Below are positions 8,552-17,151 of a stretch of 43,893 nucleotides of DNA, in pieces; the first letter of the stretch is position 1; each line of letters begins with the position of its first letter. Where the stretch lies: contig JAHFUR010000036.1 in assembly GCA_023264995.1 (NCBI GenBank), forward strand, positions 1-43,893, given 5' to 3'. The DNA comes from Acidimicrobiia bacterium. Lineage in GTDB: Bacteria; Actinomycetota; Acidimicrobiia; Acidimicrobiales; AC-14. A program made the position numbers and the translations under genes. Under the pieces are notes generated by a model, which was given only the letters and a program-made list of their open reading frames with translations, was not told the DNA's origin and made no database searches.

Positions 8552-8565
8552 CCCAGGAACCTGGG
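8552..8565. promoter_or_regulatory. Palindrome in divergent promoter region
   Basis: CCCAGG-AA-CCTGGG lies between the LuxR gene start (8525) and the small gene at 8602. It is preceded by two overlapping ACCCAGGA/CCCCAGGA copies at 8544-8558. Position and symmetry suit an operator for autoregulation or divergent control, possibly by the LuxR protein itself. Confidence 0.5.
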
Positions 8566-8601
8566 ATGGGCACGGAACCGCGTCCCTCCTACGTTCGGCT
8601 C

Positions 8602-8895
8602 ATGACCACCCTGCACATCGAACACCCGATCACCGACTACGACACCTGGCTGGCGGCCTTCGACCGCTTCGCCGGCGCCCGGCGCCAGGCCGGGGTCACC
8701 GGGGGCCGGGTCGCCCGTCCCGTCGACGACCCGCGCTACGTCGTCGTGTCCCTCGACTTCGACACCGCCGAGCGGGCCGCCGGGTTCCTGCGCTTCCTCG
8801 AGACCACGGTGTGGGCGTCACCGGCAAACGCTCCGGGCCTGGACGGACGACCGAGGACGGCGCTCCTGGAGGCGGAGCGGGTCGCCGTCGTCTGA
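8602..8895 (+). CDS. Small ferredoxin-like hypothetical protein
   Basis: 97 residues from ATG 8602. The pattern [19 protein letters not shown], then [22 protein letters not shown] and RFLETTVW resembles the short alpha/beta proteins related to antibiotic-biosynthesis monooxygenases and stress-response dimeric barrels. No catalytic residue can be assigned. It is divergent from the LuxR regulator with 76 bp between starts, so the regulator may control it (inference). No strong ribosome binding site is visible. Confidence 0.7.
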   Translation: MTTLHIEHPITDYDTWLAAFDRFAGARRQAGVTGGRVARPVDDPRYVVVSLDFDTAERAAGFLRFLETTVWASPANAPGLDGRPRTALLEAERVAVV

Positions 8896-8922
8896 CGGCC
8901 ACCCGCCGGACCTCCCTCTACC

Positions 8923-9102
8923 TCATTGCTCAGCCCACGCCTCAACCTCTTCCCACGACGGGTCGGCCTGCTCCGGCCGGCGCTCGTACGCCACTCGGTC
9001 TACCTTGGCGAGCACGTCGCGCACGGCGGCCGCCGTCCCACAACCACCCGCCGGCACTGAGATGTTCACGCCGAGCCGGCGGGCTGTTCGGGGAGATGAC
9101 AT
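8923..9102 (-). CDS. Small hypothetical protein, antitoxin-like or remnant
   Basis: 59 residues from ATG 9102. The start (ARRLGVNISVP) is like the first strand of ribbon-helix-helix antitoxins. The rest (AVRDVLAKVDRVAYERRPEQADPSWEEVEAWAEQ) is acidic and helical and does not match a complete antitoxin known to me. No toxin gene lies beside it. It sits 17 bp downstream of the membrane protein on the same strand. It may be a real short gene or a decayed antitoxin. Confidence 0.35.
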   Translation of the reverse strand: MSSPRTARRLGVNISVPAGGCGTAAAVRDVLAKVDRVAYERRPEQADPSWEEVEAWAEQ

Positions 9103-9119
9103 CGCGCGGCGCGCACGCC

Positions 9120-10109
9120 TCATGCCGGAACGAGACCGGCAACGGCGACGAAGCGCTCCACGTCGACGGGTTTGAGACGGGACAGCACCGTGACCGCATC
9201 GGCCACATCGAGCGCCAGCGGGCCGACGCCGGCCAACTGCCAGCGACCCCCGTCCACGTTGACCCAGATGCTCTCGTACCCCGGACTTGCGCCGGCCGGC
9301 CGGCGCATGGCCCAGATGGCAGCCCCTTCGGGGGTGGCACCGAGGCGCTCGCACGAGGGCGGGCACGCCGTGAGAGCGGCGCCTCGCTGGGCCACGAACT
9401 GGAGCTGTACGTAGTTGCCTCGCACCTGCCAGATCACCGCCGGCGGGGCCAGGACCAGCGCCGGTGTCCTCGGCCCGCCGCCCAGGTCCACCGGGTGCTC
9501 GATCGAGTGCAGCCGCCAGCCGGGAGCAGGCGCGTCGAGCGTGGAGCCGTCGATCAGGGCCACAGGCACCGCGGCCCGGCGGTACCGGTCGGCGAGCGCG
9601 GAGCCTCGATCGGCCGGATGGACCAGGATGGCCAGGACGACGCAGATGGCCGCCGCCCCAGCGGTGGCGCCGCCGAAGCGCACAGCCAGGACGCCGTCGA
9701 GGGCGCCCGACACGGCCAGGACCAGAACGGCCACGGCCAGGAGCAACAGGGCGCCGGCGACCACGACGAGCGGGCGAAACGACCAGCTGAAGGCCACGAC
9801 GGAAGCGACCGCCAGCAAGGGGAGCGGCAGGGAGAGGGCAGCGACCGTGGCCGCCCGGCGGCCCTCCACCACCGCCCGGCGCACGCCGATGACGATGCCG
9901 ACGAGGTACGCCACGATGGCGGCCAGAGCACCGGCGGCGCCGGCGATCGCCCCGGCCCCGAGGTTCTGCAACGGGTCCCCCGTTGACCCCGACAGCGTGA
10001 TGCTCGCCGTTGCCAAGGCCACGACGCTCCCGATGGTCAGGGCGGCGACCACAGCGGCGGCGGCACTCCCGCCGAGCCGGAGCGCAAGAGGGGAGTTGAA
10101 GTCGCGCAT
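9120..10109 (-). CDS. Integral membrane protein of unknown function
   Basis: 329 residues, ATG start. The first half has about five hydrophobic helices (AAAAVVAALTIGSVVALA, GALAAIVAYLVGIVIGV, LLAVASVVAFSW, LVVVAGALLLLAVAVLVLA, AGAAAICVVLAILV). The second half is soluble and contains a Cys pair (TACPPSCERLG) and Trp-rich strands (ESIWVNVDGGRWQLAGVG). I recognise no family. The topology suggests a membrane domain with an exported or cytoplasmic beta-rich domain. It is divergent from the P-loop ATPase gene at 10234 across 124 bp. Confidence 0.7.
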   Translation of the reverse strand: MRDFNSPLALRLGGSAAAAVVAALTIGSVVALATASITLSGSTGDPLQNLGAGAIAGAAGALAAIVAYLVGIVIGVRRAVVEGRRAATVAALSLPLPLLAVASVVAFSWSFRPLVVVAGALLLLAVAVLVLAVSGALDGVLAVRFGGATAGAAAICVVLAILVHPADRGSALADRYRRAAVPVALIDGSTLDAPAPGWRLHSIEHPVDLGGGPRTPALVLAPPAVIWQVRGNYVQLQFVAQRGAALTACPPSCERLGATPEGAAIWAMRRPAGASPGYESIWVNVDGGRWQLAGVGPLALDVADAVTVLSRLKPVDVERFVAVAGLVPA

Positions 10110-10233
10110 GTGCCCACAATGAGGCTACGACCACGGAGTTGTCATCCGGTCCATCCCCCAAGTACCGCCGGGCCGCCCTCAACGGACCTCGTCCCGTGCC
10201 GCCCGAGGGCGCACCTCGGTAGAGTCGCCGGTC

Positions 10234-11280
10234 ATGCCGCCGCCTACCGACGCCCAGATCGCCGCCCGCCAGGCCTGGGCCGTCGACGCCCTCGACCGGC
10301 GCATGGCGATCATCGAGGCGATGCAGTCGAGCGGCGCCGGCGGTGCCCTCGGCCTGCTGGGCCTGCAACGGCAGGTGGCCAAGTTCCTGGGTTACGCCGG
10401 ATCGGTGAACCGGGCCCGGCTCTCCGACGACGTGTCCGCCGCCTTCGACCGCCACATCGCCGCCCTCGACGCGATCGCGGCGCGGGTCGACGGCGACCTG
10501 GCGGCGGCGCACCCGGACGACGTCGCCGCCGCCCGGGGCCGGCTCGGCCTGCGCCTGGCCCTGATCGGCAAGGGCGGCGCCGGCAAGACCGTGCTGTCCT
10601 CCACGCTGGCCCGCACGCTGGCCCAGCGGGGCCGCAAGGTGTTCGCCTGCGACCTCGACACGTGCCCGGGCCTGGCCTTCGGGCTCGGTATCCCGGTCGA
10701 CGACGCCGGCCTCCCGGACGAGGCCCTGGAGGAGCAGCCGGCGGCGCCCTACGGGTGGCAGCTCGCCGCCGGCATCACCCCCGAGGAGGCCGTCGAGCGC
10801 TACGGGGCCGAGGGGGCCGACGGCATCCGCTTCCTCGGGCTGGGGAAGATCGGCTCGGTCGACAAGGACCAGGCCCGCAAGTCGGTGGCCGCGGTCCGCC
10901 AGATCCTCATGGGGTTCAGCTCGGTGCACACCGACGTCATCGGCGACCTCGAAGCCGGCCCGACCACCCCGTTCGAGGGCTACCACGAGTACGCCACCGA
11001 CGTGGTGGTGGTCACCGGGCCGGCGTGGCGCTCGGCCATGACCGCCCGCCGGCTGCTACCCATGGTCGGCGACCGCCGGCTCACCATCGTGGCCAACCGC
11101 TTCCGCGACGAGCCCGACCATCCCGGCCTGCCCCCGTCCATCCGCATCCCCTTCGACCCCGACCTCACCCAGGCCGAGCGTGAGGGCCTGTCGCCGTTCG
11201 ACGCCTGCCCCGGCTCCCCCGTCGTGGCCGCCGTGGGCCAGCTGGCCGACCTGCTCCTGGCCCAGGCCGCCGCCGGCTGA
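10234..11280 (+). CDS. CooC/MinD-like P-loop ATPase
   Basis: 348 residues. A deviant Walker A (IGKGGAGKT, residues 111-119, with the signature first lysine) follows a helical N-terminal extension of about 105 residues. CDLDTCPGLAFGLG is the next strand and switch region, and VVVVTGPAWRSAMTARRLL and RLTIVANRFRD follow as in SIMIBI ATPases. The closest known class by motif is CooC, the maturation ATPase of CO dehydrogenase, but no CO dehydrogenase or hydrogenase gene is nearby, so the target is unknown. The extension (QRQVAKFLGYAGSVNRARLSDDV) is unusual for CooC. The next gene starts 19 bp downstream on the same strand. Confidence 0.8.
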   Translation: MPPPTDAQIAARQAWAVDALDRRMAIIEAMQSSGAGGALGLLGLQRQVAKFLGYAGSVNRARLSDDVSAAFDRHIAALDAIAARVDGDLAAAHPDDVAAARGRLGLRLALIGKGGAGKTVLSSTLARTLAQRGRKVFACDLDTCPGLAFGLGIPVDDAGLPDEALEEQPAAPYGWQLAAGITPEEAVERYGAEGADGIRFLGLGKIGSVDKDQARKSVAAVRQILMGFSSVHTDVIGDLEAGPTTPFEGYHEYATDVVVVTGPAWRSAMTARRLLPMVGDRRLTIVANRFRDEPDHPGLPPSIRIPFDPDLTQAEREGLSPFDACPGSPVVAAVGQLADLLLAQAAAG

Positions 11281-11299
11281 TCGCCGTACAGTCAGCCGG

Positions 11300-14071
11300 G
11301 TGAGCGACGGCGCCGCGCTGGTCGGCCGCCGTGCTGAGCTCGACCGGCTCGGGGCGGCGCTGGCGTCGACCCGCGCCGGCGGCGGCCGGGCCGTATCGGT
11401 GGCCGGGGAGCCGGGCGTGGGCAAGACCACGCTCCTGCGGGCGTTTGCCGCCAGCGCGTCGGCCGCCGGCACGACGGTCCTGTGGGGCACGTGCTTCGAC
11501 GGCGCGGCCCAGCCCGCCTACGGGCCGTGGACCATGGCGCTGGCCCCGCTGGGCCTCGATGTGGGCGCGCCGATCGCCGGCCTGTCGCCCCCGGAAGCCC
11601 GGCTCCGGCGGGGCACCGCTGTGCACGACGCCCTGGGCGCGGCCGGGCCCGTCGTGGTGGTGCTCGACGACCTCCACTGGGCCGGCACCGAGACGCTCGA
11701 CATCCTGGGCCACGTGGCGGCCAGGGTCGGTCCCGCGCCGGTCCTCCTCGTGGCCGCCTACCGCGACCCCGACCCGGCCCTGGCCACGGGAACGCCGCTG
11801 TCGGCCCTGCTGGCCGACCTGGCCCGCCTGAGCGGGTACGCCCACGTCAGCGTCGCCGGCCTGGACGTCGACGACGTGGCCGCGTACCTCTGCGAGACCG
11901 TCGGCGACGCCGTCCCCGGCGCCATCGTCCGGGCCGTCCGGGAGCACACGGGTGGGAACCCGTTCTACCTCCGCGAGGTGGTCACCGCGCTGGTCGACGA
12001 GGGCAAGCTCGTGCACCGCGACGGGCGCTGGTCGAGCGACTTCAGCGTGGCCGAGCTGGGCATCCCGGTGACCGTCCGTCACGCCGTGCGGGGCCGCATC
12101 GCCCGGCTCGGCGCCGGCGCCCAGGCCCTCCTCCAGGCCGCATCGGTCTTCTCCGGCGACCTGGCCCTGGGCCCGGTAAGCCAGGTCGCCGGCCTGGGCG
12201 AGGCCGCCGCCCTCGACGCCCTCGACGAGGCCCTGGCCACCGGCTTCCTCCAGCTCAGCGGGGCCGGCGCTCCGGCCGCCCCCTACGCCTTCGCCCACGC
12301 CATCGTCCGCGACGCGCTGGCCGGAGCCCTCAGCCCCGACCGGGCGGCCCGCCTGCACCGGCATGCCGCCGTGGCCCTGGAGGCCACGCGGCCGCAGGAG
12401 CACGCGGCCATCGCCGAGCAGTACTGGCTGTCGCGCACCGTGGCCGGGGCCGAGGCCGGCGTGGCCCACTGCCTGGCCGCCGCCGACGCGGCCACCGGGG
12501 AGCACGCGTCGCGCCGCTCGGCCCGGCTGCTCCGACTGGCGCTGGATCTGGTCCCCGGGGACCGCGCCGTCCTGTCCCGGCTGGCCTTGGCCCAGGCCGC
12601 CGATCTCGACGCCAGCGCGGCGGCGACGACGCTCCTTGCCATCGAGGGGGCCGGGCGCGAGGAGGCCGCCGACCTGATCGCCCGGGTGGCGGAGGCCCTT
12701 CGCGAGGGCACGCCGGCGTCGGCGTGGGAGCCACTGGTACGGCAAGGGCTGGCCCTGGTCGGCGACGACCGGGGCGCGGCGTGGGCCCGGCTGGTCACCC
12801 TCGTCGACCCGGTCGAGACCGTCGGCACCGGCACGCTGCGAGCCGGGCGCTGGCTCGGTTACCCGGAGGAGGCCGTCGGCGCGCTCCGGGCCACCGGTCG
12901 GGAGGACGACGCGGCCCGGGCCATCGACCCCTTCCGCCCCCGTTCGGAGGACGACACCAGGGAGCTACTGGCCCGCTCGGCGACGTGGACGGCGGTACGG
13001 CCCCGGATGCGGGCCCTCGACCTGGCCGGCCGCGATCTGAGCCTGCGCCAGGGCCGGCCGGCCGATGCCATCGAGTGCTACCGGCAGCTCCTGGAGCTCG
13101 GCGAGCGCGTCGGGTCGACCCCGGCCCAGGCCGAGGCCCACGCCCAGTTGGCCCTCTGCCTGGCCCTTACCGGCGACCTGGCCCAGGCCGAGGGCCACCT
13201 GGCCACCAGCGCCGGCCTGGTAGCCGACCTGTGGCCCGGCCACCGGCTGCACCTCCTCGGCACCGTCTCCAGCAGCTCGGTCGTGACCTACCTCAAGGGT
13301 GAGGGCGATTCGCTCCGCCTGGCCTCCCGCTTCGCCCAGTGGACGGCCAGCCCGGCGGCGGCGGTAGCCCCGTTCTCCAACGTGTTCGCCGCCCTCGTGG
13401 CCCTGCACCACGCGCTGGCCGGCGACCGCGAAGCGGCCCGGCGGGGGCTCGTCGACCTCGTCGACCTCCTCGACGCCATGCAGCCCGCCGACCATGCCGT
13501 CGCCGGGTCGTTGTGGTTCGCCGCCGCCGCGGCGGGCGAGCTGGGCGACGCCGATGCCGCCGAGGGGTTGGCCGGCCTGGCCGACCGCCACCTAGCCGGC
13601 GGCGGGCCACCAGGGCCAGCGTCGGTCGAGCACGCCGCCGGCCGGCTGGCCGCCCTGCTCGGCCGCGGGACCGACGCGGCCCGCCACCTGGACATGGCCC
13701 GGGCCCGGGCTGCCGCGGCCGGCAGCCGGGGCGTGCTGGCCCTGGTGGAGCTCGACCTGGCCGTCCTGGCCGGCGACCCCGCCCTGGTCGAGGCGTGCCG
13801 TCACCGCTTCGAGCAGCTCGGGATGACGGGGTGGGCCGCCCGGTCCACGCCGGCGGCGGCCCCCTCGCCGGCGCGGCCGGCCGGCCTCACCGCCCGCGAG
13901 GTCGAGGTCCTGGCCCTCCTCGCCGGCGGCGCCACCAGCCAGGAGATCGCCGGCGCCCTGGTCCTGTCACTGGCCACCGTGAACCGCCACATCGCCAACA
14001 TCTACGTGAAGATCGGCGCCCGCAACCGGGCCGAAGCCACCGGTTTCGCCATCAGCCACGGGATCGCCTGA
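11300..14071 (+). CDS. Large ATPase LuxR-family regulator (MalT/LAL type)
   Basis: 923 residues from GTG 11300; the frame upstream belongs to the tail of the ATPase gene in another phase. Walker A GEPGVGKTTL (about 36-45), Walker B VVVVLDDLHWAG (about 118-129), a long helical repeat region rich in Ala/Leu, and a C-terminal LuxR helix-turn-helix (LTAREVEVLALLAGG, then EIAGALVLSLATVNRHIANIYVKIG). This is the LAL (large ATP-binding LuxR) layout, in which nucleotide and ligand binding control DNA binding. The hydrolase gene 139 bp downstream is a plausible target (inference). Confidence 0.9.
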   Translation: MSDGAALVGRRAELDRLGAALASTRAGGGRAVSVAGEPGVGKTTLLRAFAASASAAGTTVLWGTCFDGAAQPAYGPWTMALAPLGLDVGAPIAGLSPPEARLRRGTAVHDALGAAGPVVVVLDDLHWAGTETLDILGHVAARVGPAPVLLVAAYRDPDPALATGTPLSALLADLARLSGYAHVSVAGLDVDDVAAYLCETVGDAVPGAIVRAVREHTGGNPFYLREVVTALVDEGKLVHRDGRWSSDFSVAELGIPVTVRHAVRGRIARLGAGAQALLQAASVFSGDLALGPVSQVAGLGEAAALDALDEALATGFLQLSGAGAPAAPYAFAHAIVRDALAGALSPDRAARLHRHAAVALEATRPQEHAAIAEQYWLSRTVAGAEAGVAHCLAAADAATGEHASRRSARLLRLALDLVPGDRAVLSRLALAQAADLDASAAATTLLAIEGAGREEAADLIARVAEALREGTPASAWEPLVRQGLALVGDDRGAAWARLVTLVDPVETVGTGTLRAGRWLGYPEEAVGALRATGREDDAARAIDPFRPRSEDDTRELLARSATWTAVRPRMRALDLAGRDLSLRQGRPADAIECYRQLLELGERVGSTPAQAEAHAQLALCLALTGDLAQAEGHLATSAGLVADLWPGHRLHLLGTVSSSSVVTYLKGEGDSLRLASRFAQWTASPAAAVAPFSNVFAALVALHHALAGDREAARRGLVDLVDLLDAMQPADHAVAGSLWFAAAAAGELGDADAAEGLAGLADRHLAGGGPPGPASVEHAAGRLAALLGRGTDAARHLDMARARAAAAGSRGVLALVELDLAVLAGDPALVEACRHRFEQLGMTGWAARSTPAAAPSPARPAGLTAREVEVLALLAGGATSQEIAGALVLSLATVNRHIANIYVKIGARNRAEATGFAISHGIA

Positions 14072-14210
14072 CCGACGCCTGCACACTTCTGTGCACGCGC
14101 CCGCCGGCGGAACCTCGCCCAAGATGGCGAGCACCGTCGAAGTCACCGGCCCCTCCCTCCGTCAGAGTCTCCTCATCACCTACCTGAGCACCCCACACCG
14201 AGGAGGAACC

Positions 14211-14996
14211 ATGGCCACCCTGCAGATCGACGGCGCCACGCTGGCTTACGAGGAGGCCGGCGCCGGCGCACCCCCGCTGCTCTTCGTCCACGGCTGGGCC
14301 GGCAACCGCGGGCACTTCGCCCCCCAGGTCGCCCACTTCGCCGGCACCCACCGGGTCGTGGCCATCGACCGCCGCGGCCACGGCGAGTCGAGCCCGGCCC
14401 CGGGCTACTCGATCGCCGGGTTCGCCGACGACCTGGCCGCGGTCTGCCGGGAGCTGGGGCTCGGGCGGGCCGTCGTCGTCCAGCACAGCTACGACCGGGT
14501 GGCCTACGACTTCGCGGCCCGCTACCCCGAGCTGGTCCGAGCCCTGGTCGTGCTCGACGGCCCGACCCTGGCCGGCCCCGGGTTCGACGCCGCCGCCCAC
14601 CAGTTCCTCGACGGCTTGGAGTCCGAGCACTGGCAGGCGGCCATCCTGGGCTTCGCCGACCAGCTCGTCTTCCCGGCCGGGATGCCCGAGGCGGCCAAGG
14701 AAGGGGCGCTGGCCGAGATCTTCGCCGTCCCCCGCGATGTGCTGGCGGCGACGTGGCGGGCCTTCCTCGCGTTCGACGCCGAGCCGGCATTGGCCGCCAT
14801 CGGCTGCCCGTTCCTCTACGTCGGCGGCACCATGCCCGCCGACATCGACCGCCTCCGGGAGCTGTGCCCCCAGGTCGAGGTGGCCGAGGTCCGCGGGCGC
14901 GGCCACTTCATCCAGCTCACCGACCCGGCCACGGTCAACGAGATCCTGGCCGGGTTCGTCGCCCGGGTGGCGCCGGCGATGACTTCCGCCCGCTGA
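14211..14996 (+). CDS. Alpha/beta hydrolase with altered nucleophile elbow
   Basis: 261 residues with a strong ribosome binding site (AGGAGG five bases before ATG). Oxyanion strand LLFVHGWAGN, then VVAIDRRGHGES, candidate catalytic His232 in GRGHFIQL, and a helical lid around 115-185 are all as in alpha/beta hydrolases. The nucleophile elbow, normally G-x-S-x-G, reads QHSYD (91-95). Ser93 is kept, but both glycines are replaced by Gln and Asp. This could change the turn geometry or abolish hydrolysis. It follows the LAL regulator gene, which may control it. Confidence 0.9.
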   Translation: MATLQIDGATLAYEEAGAGAPPLLFVHGWAGNRGHFAPQVAHFAGTHRVVAIDRRGHGESSPAPGYSIAGFADDLAAVCRELGLGRAVVVQHSYDRVAYDFAARYPELVRALVVLDGPTLAGPGFDAAAHQFLDGLESEHWQAAILGFADQLVFPAGMPEAAKEGALAEIFAVPRDVLAATWRAFLAFDAEPALAAIGCPFLYVGGTMPADIDRLRELCPQVEVAEVRGRGHFIQLTDPATVNEILAGFVARVAPAMTSAR

Positions 14997-15011
14997 GCAC
15001 GTCCATCCTGG

Positions 15012-15539
15012 GTGGTCCCCGCCGACGCCCGCGCCGAGGTGGTCCTGCTGCGCGGGGGGCAGGAGCTGTCGAGCTGGCCGCTGCGCTGGCGCGGCCGGCT
15101 CGACCTCGGCGTCGTCGACGACCTGGCCCGCCAGCAGCTCGAAGCCGGGCGTCGGGGGTTGCGGATCTGGCTCCGCCAGGCTTGCCCCGAGCTGGCGGCC
15201 CTGCTCCGGCTCGCCGGCCTCGACAGCGTGCTCCTACAGCCGAGCCGGGAGCCCGAACTGCCCGAAGAGGGTGGTGTCGAGGAAGTTGTGGTGCCCGACG
15301 ATCCGGTCGCCGACCACCTCGATGACCTGGATGGCCCACGGGAAATGGCCACCCGTGGGGGCGGCCTTGTAGGAGGCGAAGGCGGCCATGCCATTGGCCG
15401 CCACGGGGACCAGCTTGGAGCCCTTGCACCCGATGCCCTCGCCGACGAACCACGCGGCCAGTTCCGCCGGCCCCCGCAGCCAGAAGTCGTACGGCGGCAT
15501 GGACATGACCACGTCGTCCCGCAAGAGGTCGACGAGTGA
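15012..15539 (+). CDS. STAS-like small protein with antisense-overlapping tail
   Basis: GTG start at 15012. The first about 75 residues (GRLDLGVVDDLARQQLEAGRR, then LRIWLRQACPELAALLRLAGL) match the STAS-like single-domain proteins common in actinobacteria. The frame then runs on for about 100 residues through the 3' end of the convergent sigma gene (306 bp overlap, 15234-15539), giving an acidic tail (PELPEEGGVEEVVVPDDP). The core is credible; the tail may be only an antisense reading. From memory, homologues carry similar tails next to SnoaL-type sigma genes. Confidence 0.6.
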   Translation: MVPADARAEVVLLRGGQELSSWPLRWRGRLDLGVVDDLARQQLEAGRRGLRIWLRQACPELAALLRLAGLDSVLLQPSREPELPEEGGVEEVVVPDDPVADHLDDLDGPREMATRGGGLVGGEGGHAIGRHGDQLGALAPDALADEPRGQFRRPPQPEVVRRHGHDHVVPQEVDE

Positions 15540-16193
15540 CGGGATGTCGTAACGCTCGAAGGCCTCGACATAGCGGTCGAGCATGGCCCGCTGCTCGGCG
15601 GTGACAGGAACGGCCTGGTCGGCGCCGGTGTCGAGGGTGGCCAGGGTGGCCCGGGCCCGCTGGAGGGCGCTGTTCACCGACGCCACCGTCGTGCCGAGCA
15701 GCTCGGCCACCTCGGTGGCCGGCCAGCGCAGGACCTCCCGCAGGATGAGCACGGCCCGCTGGCGGGCGGGCAGCCGCTGCAAGGCGGTGACGAACGCCAG
15801 CCGGACCGACTCCCTGGCCACGGCCACCTCGGCCGGGTCCCCGTCGGGCAGGACCCGGGCATCGGGGACCGGCGTGACCCACGCATGCTCGGGCCGGGTG
15901 GCGCCGGTGAAGGCGTCGGCCATGCCGACCGGGCCGAGATCCATGGCCAGGGCCCGGCGCTGGCGGCCCCGCAGCATGTCGAGGCAGACGTTGGTGGCGA
16001 TCCGGTAGATCCACGACCGCACGGCGGAGCGGCCCTCGAAGGCGGCGAAGCCCTTCCAGGCCTTGACCATGGTGTCCTGGACCGCGTCCTCGGCCTCGAA
16101 GGAGGAACCGAGCATGCGGTAGCAGTAGCCGGTGAGCTCCCGGCGGTACTGCTCCAGATCCTCGACACGCACCTCGCCGGGGCCGGCGGCCAT
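15234..16193 (-). CDS. SnoaL-fused ECF sigma factor (SigJ/SigG-like)
   Basis: 319 residues. Sigma region 2 (YCYRMLGSSFEAEDAVQDTM, then FEGRSAVRSWIYRIATNVCLD) and region 4 (ALQRLPARQRAVLILREVL, then ATEVAELLGTTVASVNSALQRAR) are followed by a SnoaL-like C-terminal domain (about 200-319: LDRYVEAFERYDIPSLVDLL through HNFLDTTLFGQFGLP). This is the ECF group in which the SnoaL domain substitutes for an anti-sigma factor in controlling activity. No anti-sigma gene adjoins it, which agrees. The 3' third is overlapped by the convergent STAS-like frame. Confidence 0.9.
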   Translation of the reverse strand: MAAGPGEVRVEDLEQYRRELTGYCYRMLGSSFEAEDAVQDTMVKAWKGFAAFEGRSAVRSWIYRIATNVCLDMLRGRQRRALAMDLGPVGMADAFTGATRPEHAWVTPVPDARVLPDGDPAEVAVARESVRLAFVTALQRLPARQRAVLILREVLRWPATEVAELLGTTVASVNSALQRARATLATLDTGADQAVPVTAEQRAMLDRYVEAFERYDIPSLVDLLRDDVVMSMPPYDFWLRGPAELAAWFVGEGIGCKGSKLVPVAANGMAAFASYKAAPTGGHFPWAIQVIEVVGDRIVGHHNFLDTTLFGQFGLPARL

Positions 16194-16216
16194 GACCGGA
16201 GCCTACCGGGCTGGGA

Positions 16217-17122
16217 CTACGGCCGGTTCCCCTGGCCCCGGCCCCCGCCGCCCAGCACGCCACTGCGAATGCTGGACGCGGCGATGGCGCCGTCGGTCCC
16301 GGTGGCGCCCGTCACCTGGATCTGGTCGCCGACCTTGAGCGCCGATACGGTCGCCGGTCTGACCACCGTCACGATGGTGGCCGTCGTCGTGGACACGGTG
16401 ACCGTCGACCCATCGGCGATGGCGACGATGAAGGTCGACCCGCTCACCGACTTCACCACGCCGCTCGTCACGTCGCCGCCGCCCGGGCCACCTGGCGGGC
16501 GGTTGCCGTCCTGGGGTGGGTTCGCCGCGCCGGCGCCGTTCGGGGCCACGCCGGCCCCGTTCGGAGCCGCGCCGCCGGCCGGCGGGGCACCCCGCTGGCC
16601 ACCGGCGGGAAGGTCGGCCAACGGGCTGGTCCCGCTGTCGGTGACCGAGACGGCCGCGACCGACGTGCCCGACGTGGTGCCGGCCACCCGCAGGTTGTCG
16701 CCGACCTTGACGTCAGCGAGCGTCCCCGTGGCCGAGATGGTGACCACCGTCGATGCCGACGTGGTGACGTTGACCGTCGCCCGGTCGAAGGTGGTCATCT
16801 TGATGGTGGCGCCGTCAATGCTGGCGATGGTGCCGCCGTTCCCACCCCCCGGGCCACCGAAGCCGCCCCGACCGCCGAAGGCGCCCGGGCCGCCGGCGCC
16901 GCCCGGACCGGCCGCGCCCAGGTTCTGGGTGCTGGAACTGGCGATGTTGGCCCCGACGATCGCGGCCACCCCGACGACGGCGGCGCCGGCCACGGCCGCG
17001 ACCCACTTGCGGGCCTTGCTCGAGCCCGCCGGCGCCGGCCCGTCCTCTGCCGCCGCCGGCGCCGGCGTGACGGCCGGCCGCCCCCAGAGGTCGTCGTCAA
17101 TCTGTGTCGCCTGCTCGTCCAT
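16217..17122 (-). CDS. DUF5666-type membrane-anchored repeat protein
   Basis: 301 residues from ATG 17122, chosen for its AAAGGAAG ribosome binding site. An alternative ATG at 17155 overlaps the stop of the upstream glycosyltransferase gene (ATGA). One helix (about 39-60, VAAVAGAAVVGVAAIVGANIA) follows an acidic cytoplasmic start. Outside come two similar beta domains, each with a TIASIDGATIKM / GVVKSVSGSTFIVA strand, a Thr/Val-rich strand and a VGDNLRVAG / VGDQIQVTG end, as in DUF5666. They are joined by Gly/Pro-rich linkers. It is probably co-transcribed with the glycosyltransferases and may be a glycosylated surface protein (inference). Confidence 0.75.
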   Translation of the reverse strand: MDEQATQIDDDLWGRPAVTPAPAAAEDGPAPAGSSKARKWVAAVAGAAVVGVAAIVGANIASSSTQNLGAAGPGGAGGPGAFGGRGGFGGPGGGNGGTIASIDGATIKMTTFDRATVNVTTSASTVVTISATGTLADVKVGDNLRVAGTTSGTSVAAVSVTDSGTSPLADLPAGGQRGAPPAGGAAPNGAGVAPNGAGAANPPQDGNRPPGGPGGGDVTSGVVKSVSGSTFIVAIADGSTVTVSTTTATIVTVVRPATVSALKVGDQIQVTGATGTDGAIAASSIRSGVLGGGGRGQGNRP

Positions 17123-17151
17123 GTCGCTTCCTTTCGTCGGGAGCCGGTCGG

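Noticed and set aside
8923-10986. 687-residue minus-strand frame across the membrane protein and ATPase genes
   Set aside because: Most of it is antisense to the ATPase gene and out of frame with the membrane protein; only the last 59 residues could be a gene.
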